This document shows positions 6,577 through 13,839 of a stretch of DNA of 15,564 nucleotides, piece after piece. How positions within the stretch are numbered: the stretch's first letter is position 1; each line of letters starts with the position of its first letter. Source of the DNA: Kiritimatiellia bacterium (GTDB lineage Bacteria > Verrucomicrobiota > Kiritimatiellia > B70-G9). Both the position numbers and the translations under genes were made by a program. The stretch lies in contig DTYT01000320.1 of NCBI GenBank assembly GCA_012961745.1, positions 1-15,564 of the forward strand, in the 5' to 3' direction. The notes under the pieces are model-generated. The model saw only the letters and a program-made list of their open reading frames with translations. It did no database searches and was not told where the DNA came from.

Positions 6577-7734
6577 TTAATCGAGTTGCAGCTGGGGACG
6601 GGGGCCGATCGGTGTGGGCAGGCGGGTGGTTACGACATAGGAGGACAATACCATCGAGACGATTATGGCCATCTGGATGAGTGCGGCGATGGGCGGGGAG
6701 AGGAAACCGGTCTCCGCGGCGACTGCACTGACAATGAGCCCGAATTCGCTCGCCTGTCCCAGTCGAAGGCCGGTTTCGTTCGAGAAGCCGCGTTCTTCGC
6801 CAGCCGAACGGAGGAGGAGGGAGCTGTAGAGCGGCCGGACGGTGAGGATGAGAACGCCCACAACTAGTGCGGGCATCCAGGCGCTGCCAATGTGCGCGAG
6901 ATCCAATTTCAGTCCCAGGGTGAAGAAGAAGAACATCAGGAAAAAGTCCCTCAGCGGCTTGAGTTGCTCGGCAATGACGTAGGCGATCTTGCTGCGGGCC
7001 AGAGAAACTCCGCCGATGAAGGCGCCGATTTCGGCGGAGAGACCGAACCGCTCGGCGACTGCGGCCGTGCCGAGTCCCCAGGCAAGCGAGAGAATAATAA
7101 GCACCTCAGGATAGCGATCGGCACGCCGGAGCATGGTGCGCAGGATGAACCGTTCGCCGAGGAACGCGGCCGCTACCAGGAAGACCGCCTTAAAGGGAAG
7201 GGCCGCCACGGCGGTGGATCGGCCAGAATCCAGAAACGGGCCTGATCGCAGCAGGGTAATGAGAACGACTGCCAGGAGATCCTGAGCGATGAGAATCGCG
7301 ATGCACAACGCCCCCATTCTACGCTGGTGAAGGGTTGTGGTGGGCAGCAACTTTACTACCAGAATCGTGCTGGAGAACATTGTGGCCAGACCACAGATAT
7401 GGCTCTGTAGCGGGTCCACACCCCACAGGTAGAGTACCGCGAATACCAGTATCCAGGAGATTAAGGCACCGGCTGCAGTCACAAGCAGTGTAGTGCGGAA
7501 GAACTTGAGGATACGATCCGGGTGAAGGACCATGCCTGCCAGGAAGAGCAAAAGGGTGATTCCTAGCCGGGAAGAGATATCGACGAAGGTGGAAATGAAC
7601 TCGCCTTCGATCCGCAGTAGCGCGGGCGCCAAAATCAGGCCGGCGGCGAAATAGGCGACGATCACCGGCTGGCGGAAGACGACCGTGAGCCAGGCCAGTA
7701 GTCCGCAGCCGATCACGATCAGGCTGATGAGCAT
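6577..7734 (-). CDS. CPA2-family cation/proton antiporter, membrane domain only
   Basis: An integral membrane Na+/H+ or K+/H+ exchanger of PF00999 in the Kef-like CPA2 branch. From ATG 7734 it has 385 residues with about 11-12 hydrophobic segments. Recognisable parts are RQPVIVAYFAAGLILAP (21-37), the crossed-helix segment MFSSTILVVKLL (119-130), the ion-binding IAQDLLAV (149-156; the QD pair of CPA2 in place of ND), GAFIGGVSLARS (237-248) and FFFFTLGLKLDL (268-279). The protein stops after VVTTRLPTP, so it lacks the C-terminal RCK/TrkA-N domain of KefB/KefC and any Usp domain. It may be ungated or regulated by a separate protein. The start is uncertain: a GTG at 7848 gives a longer, Pro/Arg-rich leader that looks non-coding, and no good ribosome site is seen. 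It is convergent with the permease (159-base gap with nothing distinct) and divergent from lysS. Confidence 0.85.
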   Translation of the reverse strand: MLISLIVIGCGLLAWLTVVFRQPVIVAYFAAGLILAPALLRIEGEFISTFVDISSRLGITLLLFLAGMVLHPDRILKFFRTTLLVTAAGALISWILVFAVLYLWGVDPLQSHICGLATMFSSTILVVKLLPTTTLHQRRMGALCIAILIAQDLLAVVLITLLRSGPFLDSGRSTAVAALPFKAVFLVAAAFLGERFILRTMLRRADRYPEVLIILSLAWGLGTAAVAERFGLSAEIGAFIGGVSLARSKIAYVIAEQLKPLRDFFLMFFFFTLGLKLDLAHIGSAWMPALVVGVLILTVRPLYSSLLLRSAGEERGFSNETGLRLGQASEFGLIVSAVAAETGFLSPPIAALIQMAIIVSMVLSSYVVTTRLPTPIGPRPQLQLD

Positions 7735-7791
7735 GAAGTAATCGCCCACGGCCGAGATTGTGGGACAGATCGGCGGGAATGTGAAGCCGTT

Positions 7792-7825
7792 GTTACCGCC
7801 CGGCCGACGGGAAGAAGGCGGTAAC
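7792..7825. repeat. Perfect 9-bp inverted repeat in the antiporter-lysS divergent gap
   Basis: GTTACCGCC (7792-7800) and GGCGGTAAC (7817-7825) are exact reverse complements separated by 16 bases. The repeat ends two bases before the proposed lysS -35 element and lies between two divergent genes. It could be a dimeric repressor/activator site for either gene or a hairpin in the antiporter leader. The role is inference; the symmetry is directly visible. Confidence 0.55.
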
Positions 7826-7826
7826 C

Positions 7827-7855
7827 TTGACTTGACCGGACCGCGCACCTAATCT
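7827..7855 (+). promoter_or_regulatory. Probable sigma-70 promoter of the lysS operon
   Basis: TTGACT (7827-7832, 5 of 6 matches to the -35 consensus), a 17-base spacer, then TAATCT (7850-7855, 3 of 6 matches to the -10 consensus, with the key A2 and T6 kept). Transcription would start near 7862, leaving a leader of about 20 bases that contains the lysS ribosome site GGGAG (7871-7875). Position and spacing are good; the -10 element is moderate. Confidence 0.5.
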
Positions 7856-7881
7856 GGGCGGCGACCTGCGGGGAGACAGGA

Positions 7882-9315
7882 ATGGGAAACGAACTGCGGG
7901 AGCATAGGCTTCGTAATCTCCGGCGGCTGCAGGAGTTGGGATATGAGCCTTATGGAGAGGCCTTTTCGCGTACGGGCAATCTGGGTCTCGTGTGCGCAAG
8001 GCCGGAAGGAGACGAGGTTCGCATAGCCGGCCGGATGGTTTCGCGGCGGGAGATGGGCGGGAGTATTTTTGCGCACCTGCAGGACGCATCGGGTCGGTTG
8101 CAGATCTACTTGAAGCGCGATCAGGTTGGGACAGACGCATTTTCCGCCTTCCGTATACTGGACTTGGGCGACATCATCGGGGTGGAGGGGCAGCTGTTTG
8201 TCACCCGGACCGGTGAGAAGACCGTCAAGGTTTCATCATGGCGACTGCTGTCGAAATCACTTCTACCGCTGCCGGAGAAGTGGCACGGGCTCCAGGACGT
8301 CGAGATCCGGTACCGGCGGCGCTATCTGGACATTATATCCAATCCGGGTGTGGCCGACGTATTCACTGCCCGCAGCCGGATCTTACGGCGCGTGAGGCAG
8401 GTGCTTGACTCGGAAGGCTACCAGGAGGTCGAGACTCCGATTCTCCAGCCGATGGCTGGCGGCGCGGCGGCTAGGCCGTTCCGAACCCATTGTGAAGCTC
8501 TGGGCCGCGCTCTGTATCTGCGGATAGCGCCGGAGCTTTATCTGAAGCGTTTGCTGGTGGCGGGATTTGACCGGGTTTACGAGCTGAGCCGGAATTTCCG
8601 CAACGAGGGAATCTCGCGGCAGCACAATCCGGAGTTTACTATGCTGGAGCTCTATGAGGCCTATGCGGATGTGAATCGCATGAAGGTAATGGCGCAGATG
8701 ATAGTCGTCGAATGCGCGCGGGAACTGCACGGGGAAGCGAAGGTGCGACTGCATGGCGGCGGGGTGCTTGACCTGAGTCCCCCATGGCCGGAAATACCCT
8801 TTCGCGAGCTGGTGTGGCAGGTCGCCGGTGACGACTGGTTCACCCTTTCGGTTGAGGAGGCGCGGAGACGAGCCGAATCTCTGGGACTGACGGTACCGGC
8901 CGAGTGGGGCAGGAGCGAGATCACGCAAGAGATATTCGAGAAACTGGTTGAAAGAAGGCTCATGCGTCCCACATTTGTTACGTCCTTGCCCGCTGATCTG
9001 GTTCCGCTGGCAAAGTGTAGCGCGAACGACCCGGAGACGGCGGATGTCTTTGAGTTGGTGATCGGAGGCATGGAGATCGCTCCCGCCTACAGCGAGCTTA
9101 ACGATCCACTGGAGCAACGCCGGCGATTCGAGCAGCAGTGTGGGGGAGACGCCTCGCGCGTGGACGAGGACTTTCTGAATGCACTCGAGTACGGTATGCC
9201 GCCCGCCGGCGGCATGGGGATAGGAATCGACCGGCTTACCATGATATTGACCGGCGCGGACTCGATTCGTGAGGTGATTCTGTTCCCCTTGCTGCGTTCC
9301 GGAAGTGATCGGTGA
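7882..9315 (+). CDS. lysS: Lysine--tRNA ligase, class II
   Basis: Charges tRNA-Lys with lysine in the cytoplasm. At 477 residues it is slightly shorter than the usual 490-510, mainly because of a short N-terminus. The anticodon-binding OB fold is at about 46-125. The class II core begins with RYRRRYLDII (143-152) and continues with TPILQPMAGGAAARPF (185-200) and APELYLKRL (216-224). Motif 2 is SRNFRNEGIS (236-245) followed by HNPEFTMLELYEAYAD (248-263), and motif 3 is GIGIDRL (446-452). EIAPAYSELNDP (398-409) has Pro where E. coli-type enzymes have Asn, a form I associate with PVC-group LysRS. All class II motifs are intact. The ATG is supported by GGGAG 6 bases upstream. It heads a seven-gene run. 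Confidence 0.97.
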   Translation: MGNELREHRLRNLRRLQELGYEPYGEAFSRTGNLGLVCARPEGDEVRIAGRMVSRREMGGSIFAHLQDASGRLQIYLKRDQVGTDAFSAFRILDLGDIIGVEGQLFVTRTGEKTVKVSSWRLLSKSLLPLPEKWHGLQDVEIRYRRRYLDIISNPGVADVFTARSRILRRVRQVLDSEGYQEVETPILQPMAGGAAARPFRTHCEALGRALYLRIAPELYLKRLLVAGFDRVYELSRNFRNEGISRQHNPEFTMLELYEAYADVNRMKVMAQMIVVECARELHGEAKVRLHGGGVLDLSPPWPEIPFRELVWQVAGDDWFTLSVEEARRRAESLGLTVPAEWGRSEITQEIFEKLVERRLMRPTFVTSLPADLVPLAKCSANDPETADVFELVIGGMEIAPAYSELNDPLEQRRRFEQQCGGDASRVDEDFLNALEYGMPPAGGMGIGIDRLTMILTGADSIREVILFPLLRSGSDR

Positions 9316-9336
9316 AAATGGTGGTTCGCACGCCCG

Positions 9337-9342
9337 TAGGAG
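9337..9342 (+). promoter_or_regulatory. Ribosome site deciding the lolC/E start
   Basis: TAGGAG lies 4 bases before ATG 9347. It favours that start over an in-frame GTG at 9305, which would overlap the end of lysS and add 14 residues with no resemblance to the family. Confidence 0.6.
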
Positions 9343-9346
9343 CGAA

Positions 9347-10576
9347 ATGAGACTTCCGGTGTCATTGTTCCTGGCCTTACGTTACCTGCGCCCGCGGCGG
9401 ACGTTCATCTCTGCGGTTACGGTGATCTCCGTGCTTGGGGTGACGTTGGGGGTGGCGGTCCTGGTGGTGGTTCTTTCGGTGATGAGCGGGTTCGATGGCA
9501 TGTGGCGCGAGAAAATTCTGGGGTTCAACGCGCACGTGACGGTTACCGGTAGCCGCGGGATAATCTACGACATCGACCGGCTGATTACCGAAGTCGAGCG
9601 GGTGGGAGGCGTGAAGGCGGCCGTTCCATTCGTTCAGGGACTGGTTTTCCTGCAGCGCGATGACAACGTATACACACCCATGCTCCGGGGGATCGATCCC
9701 GGTGGGGAGGGCAGAGTCAGCCGGATTCCGCGAAGCATCGTTGCGGGACGTTTCGATGTGACCGGCAACGGGTTGGTAGTCGGGGTGGATCTGGCGCGGG
9801 AATTGGGGCTTAGAGTAGGTTCGCGGGTGCTGGTGTATTCACCGGCGGGCTTTATTTCCGAAGAGGAAATACGGTTGCCTGAAGAGATGGTCGTCAGGGG
9901 AATCTTCGAAGTGGGGATGTGGGATTTCGACATGGGTTACGTACTGGCGTCTCTGGAAGCTGCCCGCGATCTCTATGGATTGGAAGAGGGTGTTCACGGG
10001 CTGCAGGTGATGACGGTTGATCCTTTCCGGGCTGCGGCGATTGCGCATGAAATCGCGGAAAGCATAGGGCCGGGCTACCGGGTGATGACGTGGATGCAGC
10101 TCAACCGCCAGCTTTTTGCGGCCCTCCGGGTCGAAAAGAACATGATGTTCTTCCTCCTCATATTCATTACGGTGGTAGCGGCGTTTGGTATCACGAACAC
10201 GCTGATAACGCTGGCGGTGCAAAAGACACGGGAGATTGGACTGATGAAGGCGCTGGGTTTTCCTTCGGGAACGATCATGAGGATCTTCCTGTGGCAGGGC
10301 TGGATTTCCGGCGCAATCGGGACCGGGTTCGGACTGGCTCTTGGATTGTTGGCTCTCCGCTATCGCAATGGGATCCTTCGCTTCCTGTCGGCCAGTTTCG
10401 GCCTGGATCTCTTTCCCAAGGAACTGTACCGGCTCAGCGAGATCCCCGCCCGGACTTCATTCCAAGACCTGGTTACAGTAATCGTGGCGGTTCTGGTGAT
10501 CTGTACGGTAGCCGGCGTAATCCCGGCATATCGTGCCGCCCGGCAGGATCCCGCGGGGGCCTTGCGCTATGAATGA
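9347..10576 (+). CDS. lolC: LolC/LolE-type lipoprotein-releasing ABC transporter permease
   Basis: Inner-membrane permease that, with LolD, extracts outer-membrane lipoproteins from the inner membrane and passes them to a periplasmic carrier. It has 409 residues, the normal size for LolC/LolE. Layout: cytoplasmic LALRYLRPRR (9-18), TM1 about 20-48, a large periplasmic domain about 50-260 (MacB-PCD type) and an FtsX domain with TM2 (266-290), TM3 (314-337) and TM4 (374-394). The cytoplasmic coupling segment VQKTREIGLMKALGFP (291-306) contacts the ATPase. DLFPKELY (354-361) resembles the LolC/E motif before TM4. Only one permease gene is present next to LolD, so it may act as a homodimer (LolF-like) or pair with a distant partner; C versus E cannot be assigned safely. 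It overlaps lolD by 8 bases. Confidence 0.9.
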   Translation: MRLPVSLFLALRYLRPRRTFISAVTVISVLGVTLGVAVLVVVLSVMSGFDGMWREKILGFNAHVTVTGSRGIIYDIDRLITEVERVGGVKAAVPFVQGLVFLQRDDNVYTPMLRGIDPGGEGRVSRIPRSIVAGRFDVTGNGLVVGVDLARELGLRVGSRVLVYSPAGFISEEEIRLPEEMVVRGIFEVGMWDFDMGYVLASLEAARDLYGLEEGVHGLQVMTVDPFRAAAIAHEIAESIGPGYRVMTWMQLNRQLFAALRVEKNMMFFLLIFITVVAAFGITNTLITLAVQKTREIGLMKALGFPSGTIMRIFLWQGWISGAIGTGFGLALGLLALRYRNGILRFLSASFGLDLFPKELYRLSEIPARTSFQDLVTVIVAVLVICTVAGVIPAYRAARQDPAGALRYE

Positions 10577-11300
10577 GCACGACCAGCCGGAGCAGGGAAG
10601 CGCGATTGTCATAGAGGCCCGTGACGTTTACCGGACATTCGTTGTGGGAGGCTCTGAGGTCCCGGTGCTACGGGGGATATCTTTGCAGGTACGGAGGGGG
10701 GAAACACTGGGTGTAGTGGGCGCGAGCGGTGCCGGCAAGACAACCTTGATCAATGTTCTGGGGGCCCTGGAACCCACGACCGGCGGCGACGTTTGGTTTC
10801 GCGGGCGGGCGTATTCCGAAATGAACGTTCGCGAAAAGACGCGCCTGCGGGCCGCCTCGATGGGATTCGTATTCCAGGCCTATTACCTGCTGCCGGAGCT
10901 TTCGTTGCTGGAGAACGTGATGCTGCCCGCCATGGTAAGGCGGGGCGCAGTACGGTCGTCGGACTCCATACGTAGCAGAGCATTAGAGTTGTTGGAGAAG
11001 GTGGGACTGGCACACCGAACGGATCACCGTCCGGCGGAACTTTCGGGCGGAGAGCAACAGAGAGCCGCCCTGGCCCGGGCATTGATGAATGATCCGGAGG
11101 TGGTTTTCGCAGACGAGCCGACCGGAAATCTAGACAGTGTCACGGGGAAGCAGGTTCTTGACTGTCTCTTCAGTATTGTCGGTGACGGAAGTCACAGTCT
11201 GGTTCTGGTGTCCCATGACCGGAATGTGGTAGAACGGTGCACGAGGGTGGTGCACATTCACGATGGGCGCCTGCTAGGGGAGCAAGGCTCCGGTGACTAG
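10569..11300 (+). CDS. lolD: LolD-type lipoprotein-export ABC transporter ATPase
   Basis: Cytoplasmic ATPase that powers the adjacent LolC/E-like permease. It has 243 residues, slightly longer than the usual 220-235 through an N-terminal tail (MNEHDQPEQGS). Walker A is GASGAGKT (51-58), the Q-loop is in VFQAYYLLPELS (101-112), the signature is LSGGEQQRAALARAL (158-172), Walker B is VVFADEPTGNLD (178-189) and the H-loop is VLVSHDR (212-218). All ATP-hydrolysis residues are present. FQ.YYLLPELSLLENV fits the LolD/MacB branch. The start ATG overlaps the lolC/E stop (ATGAATGA context), implying translational coupling. An upstream in-frame start at 10533 is possible but would lie well inside lolC/E. 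Confidence 0.93.
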   Translation: MNEHDQPEQGSAIVIEARDVYRTFVVGGSEVPVLRGISLQVRRGETLGVVGASGAGKTTLINVLGALEPTTGGDVWFRGRAYSEMNVREKTRLRAASMGFVFQAYYLLPELSLLENVMLPAMVRRGAVRSSDSIRSRALELLEKVGLAHRTDHRPAELSGGEQQRAALARALMNDPEVVFADEPTGNLDSVTGKQVLDCLFSIVGDGSHSLVLVSHDRNVVERCTRVVHIHDGRLLGEQGSGD

Positions 11301-11351
11301 AACCGTGGCAGCGGAGGAGCCGGGGTGGGAGTTGGTCACTCAGGTTAGAGA

Positions 11352-11356
11352 GGGAG
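11352..11356 (+). promoter_or_regulatory. Ribosome site deciding the ilvE start
   Basis: GGGAG lies 6 bases before ATG 11363. An in-frame TTG at 11357 is only two codons upstream and touches this site, so ATG is preferred. Confidence 0.55.
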
Positions 11357-11362
11357 TTGGAG

Positions 11363-12256
11363 ATGAAGGTCTACCTAAACGGCAAGCTGCTGGATAAGAC
11401 GGAAGCGCGGATTTCGGTATTGGACCACGGTCTGCTGTACGGAGACGGAGTCTTCGAAGGAATTCGGGCCTATAATGGCCGGATATTCATGCTGGAGCGT
11501 CATATCGACCGATTGTATGCCTCGGCGCGGGCGATTGCCCTTGAGATACCCATCAGCAAGGAACGCATGGCGGCCGATATAATCCGGACCTGTCGCGCCA
11601 ATCGGATCCGCAACGGCTATATTCGTCCCATTGTCACGCGCGGCGTCGGAACGCTGGGGCTCAATCCGTTCGTGTGCCGGAATCCGCAGGTCATCATAAT
11701 CGCATCCCGGATACAGCTTTACCCGCCCGACCTGTACGAAGAGGGCCTGGAGCTGGTGACCGTCGGCACACTGCGCAATCTGCCGGAGGCCATCAATCCG
11801 CGTATCAAGAGCCTGAATTACCTTAACAATATTCTGGCCAAGATAGAGGCTTTGAATGCCGGGGTGATGGAGTGCATCATGTTGAACGCGCAGGGATTCG
11901 TCGCTGAGGCCTCCGGAGACAATGTTTTTGTAGTCAAGGGCAATCGCATCGTTACTCCTCCTTCCTGGTGTGGAGCGCTGGAGGGGGTAACCCGTGGAGT
12001 GGTCATGGAACTGGCGGCCGAGATGGGCTATGATGTGAGGGAAGAGGTGCTGAGCCGGTATGATCTCTATACCGCGGAAGAAGTCTTCCTGACCGGCACG
12101 GCGGCCGAAATAATTGGGGTTGTGAAAATCGACCGCCGGGCAGTAGGGGCGGGGAGCCCAGGGCCTGTTACGCGGTCGCTGATGGCCGCGTTCCGGCAGC
12201 TTGTCCGGCGATCGGGTACGCCGATTTGGAGTACGGGGCAGACGGATGCTGTGTGA
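11363..12256 (+). CDS. ilvE: Branched-chain amino acid aminotransferase (class IV PLP aminotransferase)
   Basis: Transfers the amino group between glutamate and the branched-chain 2-oxo acids in leucine, isoleucine and valine synthesis; cytoplasmic. At 297 residues it is the usual bacterial/archaeal IlvE length. It opens with VYLNGKL and SVLDHGLLYGDGVFEGIRAY (19-38). The PLP-binding Lys149 is in NPRIKSLNYLNN. FVAEASGDNVF (179-189) is the cofactor-ring segment, LEGVTRGVV (206-214) the phosphate-binding region, and VFLTGTAAEIIGV (241-253) the substrate-side loop. D-amino-acid aminotransferase and aminodeoxychorismate lyase share the fold, but the GIRAY/SLNYLNN/TGTAAEI combination favours BCAT. 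It lies 62 bases after lolD, the largest gap in the run, and overlaps mcsA by 11 bases. No other ilv or leu gene is nearby. Confidence 0.9.
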   Translation: MKVYLNGKLLDKTEARISVLDHGLLYGDGVFEGIRAYNGRIFMLERHIDRLYASARAIALEIPISKERMAADIIRTCRANRIRNGYIRPIVTRGVGTLGLNPFVCRNPQVIIIASRIQLYPPDLYEEGLELVTVGTLRNLPEAINPRIKSLNYLNNILAKIEALNAGVMECIMLNAQGFVAEASGDNVFVVKGNRIVTPPSWCGALEGVTRGVVMELAAEMGYDVREEVLSRYDLYTAEEVFLTGTAAEIIGVVKIDRRAVGAGSPGPVTRSLMAAFRQLVRRSGTPIWSTGQTDAV

Positions 12257-12752
12257 CAGGTGTCATAAGAACCAAGCCACGGTTCACCTTCACCAGGTGG
12301 AGGGCGGGAAGGTGAAGAAGCTGCACCTGTGCGAGGGATGTTGTGGCGAACTGGGTCTGGATCTGGAATCACCGGTTTCGGTCGCCGACGTGATGCTCGG
12401 GATGGGGATCAGCACCACGCAGGAGCGCAAGGGAGGCAGGAGGTTGAAATGTGAGTGGTGTGGTCTCACCGCGTCGGCGTTCAAGAAGACCGGTAGGGTT
12501 GGATGTCCACGCTGTTACCAGACCTTTGAGAAGGAGGTGCTTCAGTTGGTGCGGGCGTTGCATCGGCATGACCGGCATGTCGGCAAGGTTCCACGGCGCG
12601 GGCGAAGCGGTCCGCCGTGCCGGGCGTCGCTCAGGGATCTTCGGGAGGCCCTCCGGAAGGCCGTAGCGGAAGAGCGCTACGAAGAGGCCGCCAGGTTACG
12701 CGACCTGATCAATGAACACGAAAAGGGACAAGCGTCCACGACGACCGCGTAA
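12246..12752 (+). CDS. mcsA: McsA-type zinc-finger/UVR protein, activator of the arginine kinase
   Basis: Small cytoplasmic adaptor of the McsB arginine kinase. It has 168 residues. The N-terminal half has two zinc-binding clusters: CDRC (3-6) with CEGC (29-32), and CEWC (69-72) with CPRC (87-90). The C-terminal UVR motif spans about 129-163, with the core RYEEAARLRDLI (144-155). The same YEEAA..RD core recurs in the ClpC middle domain encoded downstream. The start ATG at 12246 begins MLCDRCHKN, the normal McsA N-terminus; it overlaps the ilvE stop by 11 bases. A longer open frame from 12201 would lie inside ilvE and adds non-homologous residues. It overlaps mcsB by 41 bases if mcsB starts at 12712. 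Order mcsA-mcsB-clpC matches the classical stress operon, but ctsR is absent. Confidence 0.92.
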   Translation: MLCDRCHKNQATVHLHQVEGGKVKKLHLCEGCCGELGLDLESPVSVADVMLGMGISTTQERKGGRRLKCEWCGLTASAFKKTGRVGCPRCYQTFEKEVLQLVRALHRHDRHVGKVPRRGRSGPPCRASLRDLREALRKAVAEERYEEAARLRDLINEHEKGQASTTTA

Positions 12753-13839
12753 GTCAGTGGTGGATCGCTTTTTTGCACGTGGGCATTCCTGGCTGACCCG
12801 GGCCGACTCCCAGGACGTGGTGATTTCCAGTCGAGTCAGGCTGGCTCGGAATCTCGCCACACATCCATTCCCTGAGCGGTGTACTCCGGAAAAGAGGAAG
12901 GAGATATGGGATACCCTCAGGACGGTCGTCCTGGGATTACCCGAGCTGGAAAAGGCGATCAGTGTCGAAATGACGGCGCTGACGGAGCTCGACAAGCTGT
13001 TCCTGTTGGAGCGGCATCTGATCAGCCGGGATTTCATGGAGACCGGCGAAGGAGCCGGGCTGGTCGCGCTGCACGACGGCAGGGTTTCGATCATGGTCAA
13101 CGAGGAGGATCATGTCCGGCTGCAGGTCGTGCTTCCGGGGTTGGAGCTGACCTCGGCGTGGGAGGCGGCGAGTCGGCTGGACGATGGTATCGACGCGGCT
13201 GTTGGGTATGCCTTCTCGAGCCGGCTGGGATACCTTACAGCGTGTCCCAGCAACGTGGGTACGGGAATGCGTACCAGCGTGATGGTGCATCTTCCGGGCC
13301 TTGTGCTCAGCCAGGAAATGGAGCCGATAGTCCGCGGTCTTACGAAGATCGGGCTCACGGTGCGGGGGCTTCGGGGGGAAGGGAGCGAAGCGGCAGGGAA
13401 CATCTTTCAGATTTCCAACCAGGTCACTCTGGGTGAAGGGGAGGGCGAGATCGCAAGCAATCTGTCACAGATAGTTCAGGAGGTGGTTGAACACGAGGTT
13501 AACGCCCGCATGCGGCTATGGCAGAAGAACCCGGTGATTTTGCAGGATCACATCCTGCGGGCCTATGGGGTGCTGTCGCATGCCAGGCTGCTTACCACCA
13601 AGGAGGCGTTGGACTTTCTGTCGAGTTTGCGTTTGGGAGTAATCTTGGGTATATTGGACGGCGTTGGCATCAATGACCTGAGAAAGCTGATGGAGGAGTG
13701 CCAGCCAGCCCACCTGCAGAAGGCGGTCGGGCGGAGGTTGAGCTCACGTGAAAGGGACTTCGAACGGGCACGTCTGGTCCGGGAAGTGCTCCGACCGGAG
13801 GAAGAAGCCGGTGGGGCGACCCCAAGGGAGGTGGAATAG
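12712..13839 (+). CDS. mcsB: Protein arginine kinase McsB
   Basis: ATP:guanido phosphotransferase-type enzyme that phosphorylates arginine residues of proteins, marking them for ClpC-ClpP. It has 375 residues from ATG 12712. ISSRVRLARN (38-47) carries nucleotide-phosphate-binding arginines, VNEEDHVRLQ (129-138) is a catalytic-core block, CPSNVGTGMR (178-187) is the conserved guanido-kinase loop, and RGEGSEAAGNIFQISNQ (221-237) is the flexible substrate loop. The C-terminal helical domain contains the allosteric phosphoarginine-binding RDxxRA motif as RDFERA (348-353). The catalytic and regulatory parts therefore look intact. The start is doubtful: GTG at 12757, just after the mcsA stop, would give a protein aligned with Bacillus McsB (MSLKHF...), while ATG 12712 adds a basic 15-residue leader. 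No strong ribosome site precedes either. clpC follows with zero spacing. Confidence 0.95.
   Translation: MNTKRDKRPRRPRKSVVDRFFARGHSWLTRADSQDVVISSRVRLARNLATHPFPERCTPEKRKEIWDTLRTVVLGLPELEKAISVEMTALTELDKLFLLERHLISRDFMETGEGAGLVALHDGRVSIMVNEEDHVRLQVVLPGLELTSAWEAASRLDDGIDAAVGYAFSSRLGYLTACPSNVGTGMRTSVMVHLPGLVLSQEMEPIVRGLTKIGLTVRGLRGEGSEAAGNIFQISNQVTLGEGEGEIASNLSQIVQEVVEHEVNARMRLWQKNPVILQDHILRAYGVLSHARLLTTKEALDFLSSLRLGVILGILDGVGINDLRKLMEECQPAHLQKAVGRRLSSRERDFERARLVREVLRPEEEAGGATPREVE
13826..13834 (+). promoter_or_regulatory. Shine-Dalgarno site of clpC inside the mcsB 3' end
   Basis: GGGAGGTGG within the last codons of mcsB lies 5 bases before the GTG at 13840. It supports GTG as the clpC start, immediately after the mcsB TAG, and points to coupled translation of the two proteins. 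Confidence 0.7.

Noticed and set aside
5802..6680. Plus-strand open frame (292 codons) overlapping the permease and running through the convergent gap
   Set aside because: Gly/Arg-rich out-of-frame reading of the permease; the part beyond the permease stop (about 6418-6576) has no recognisable motif, and the frame runs into the antiporter gene.
11301..11362. The lolD-ilvE gap as a site for a CtsR or CIRCE operator controlling the downstream stress genes
   Set aside because: No direct heptamer repeat or 9-bp inverted repeat of either type is visible, and no convincing -35/-10 pair.
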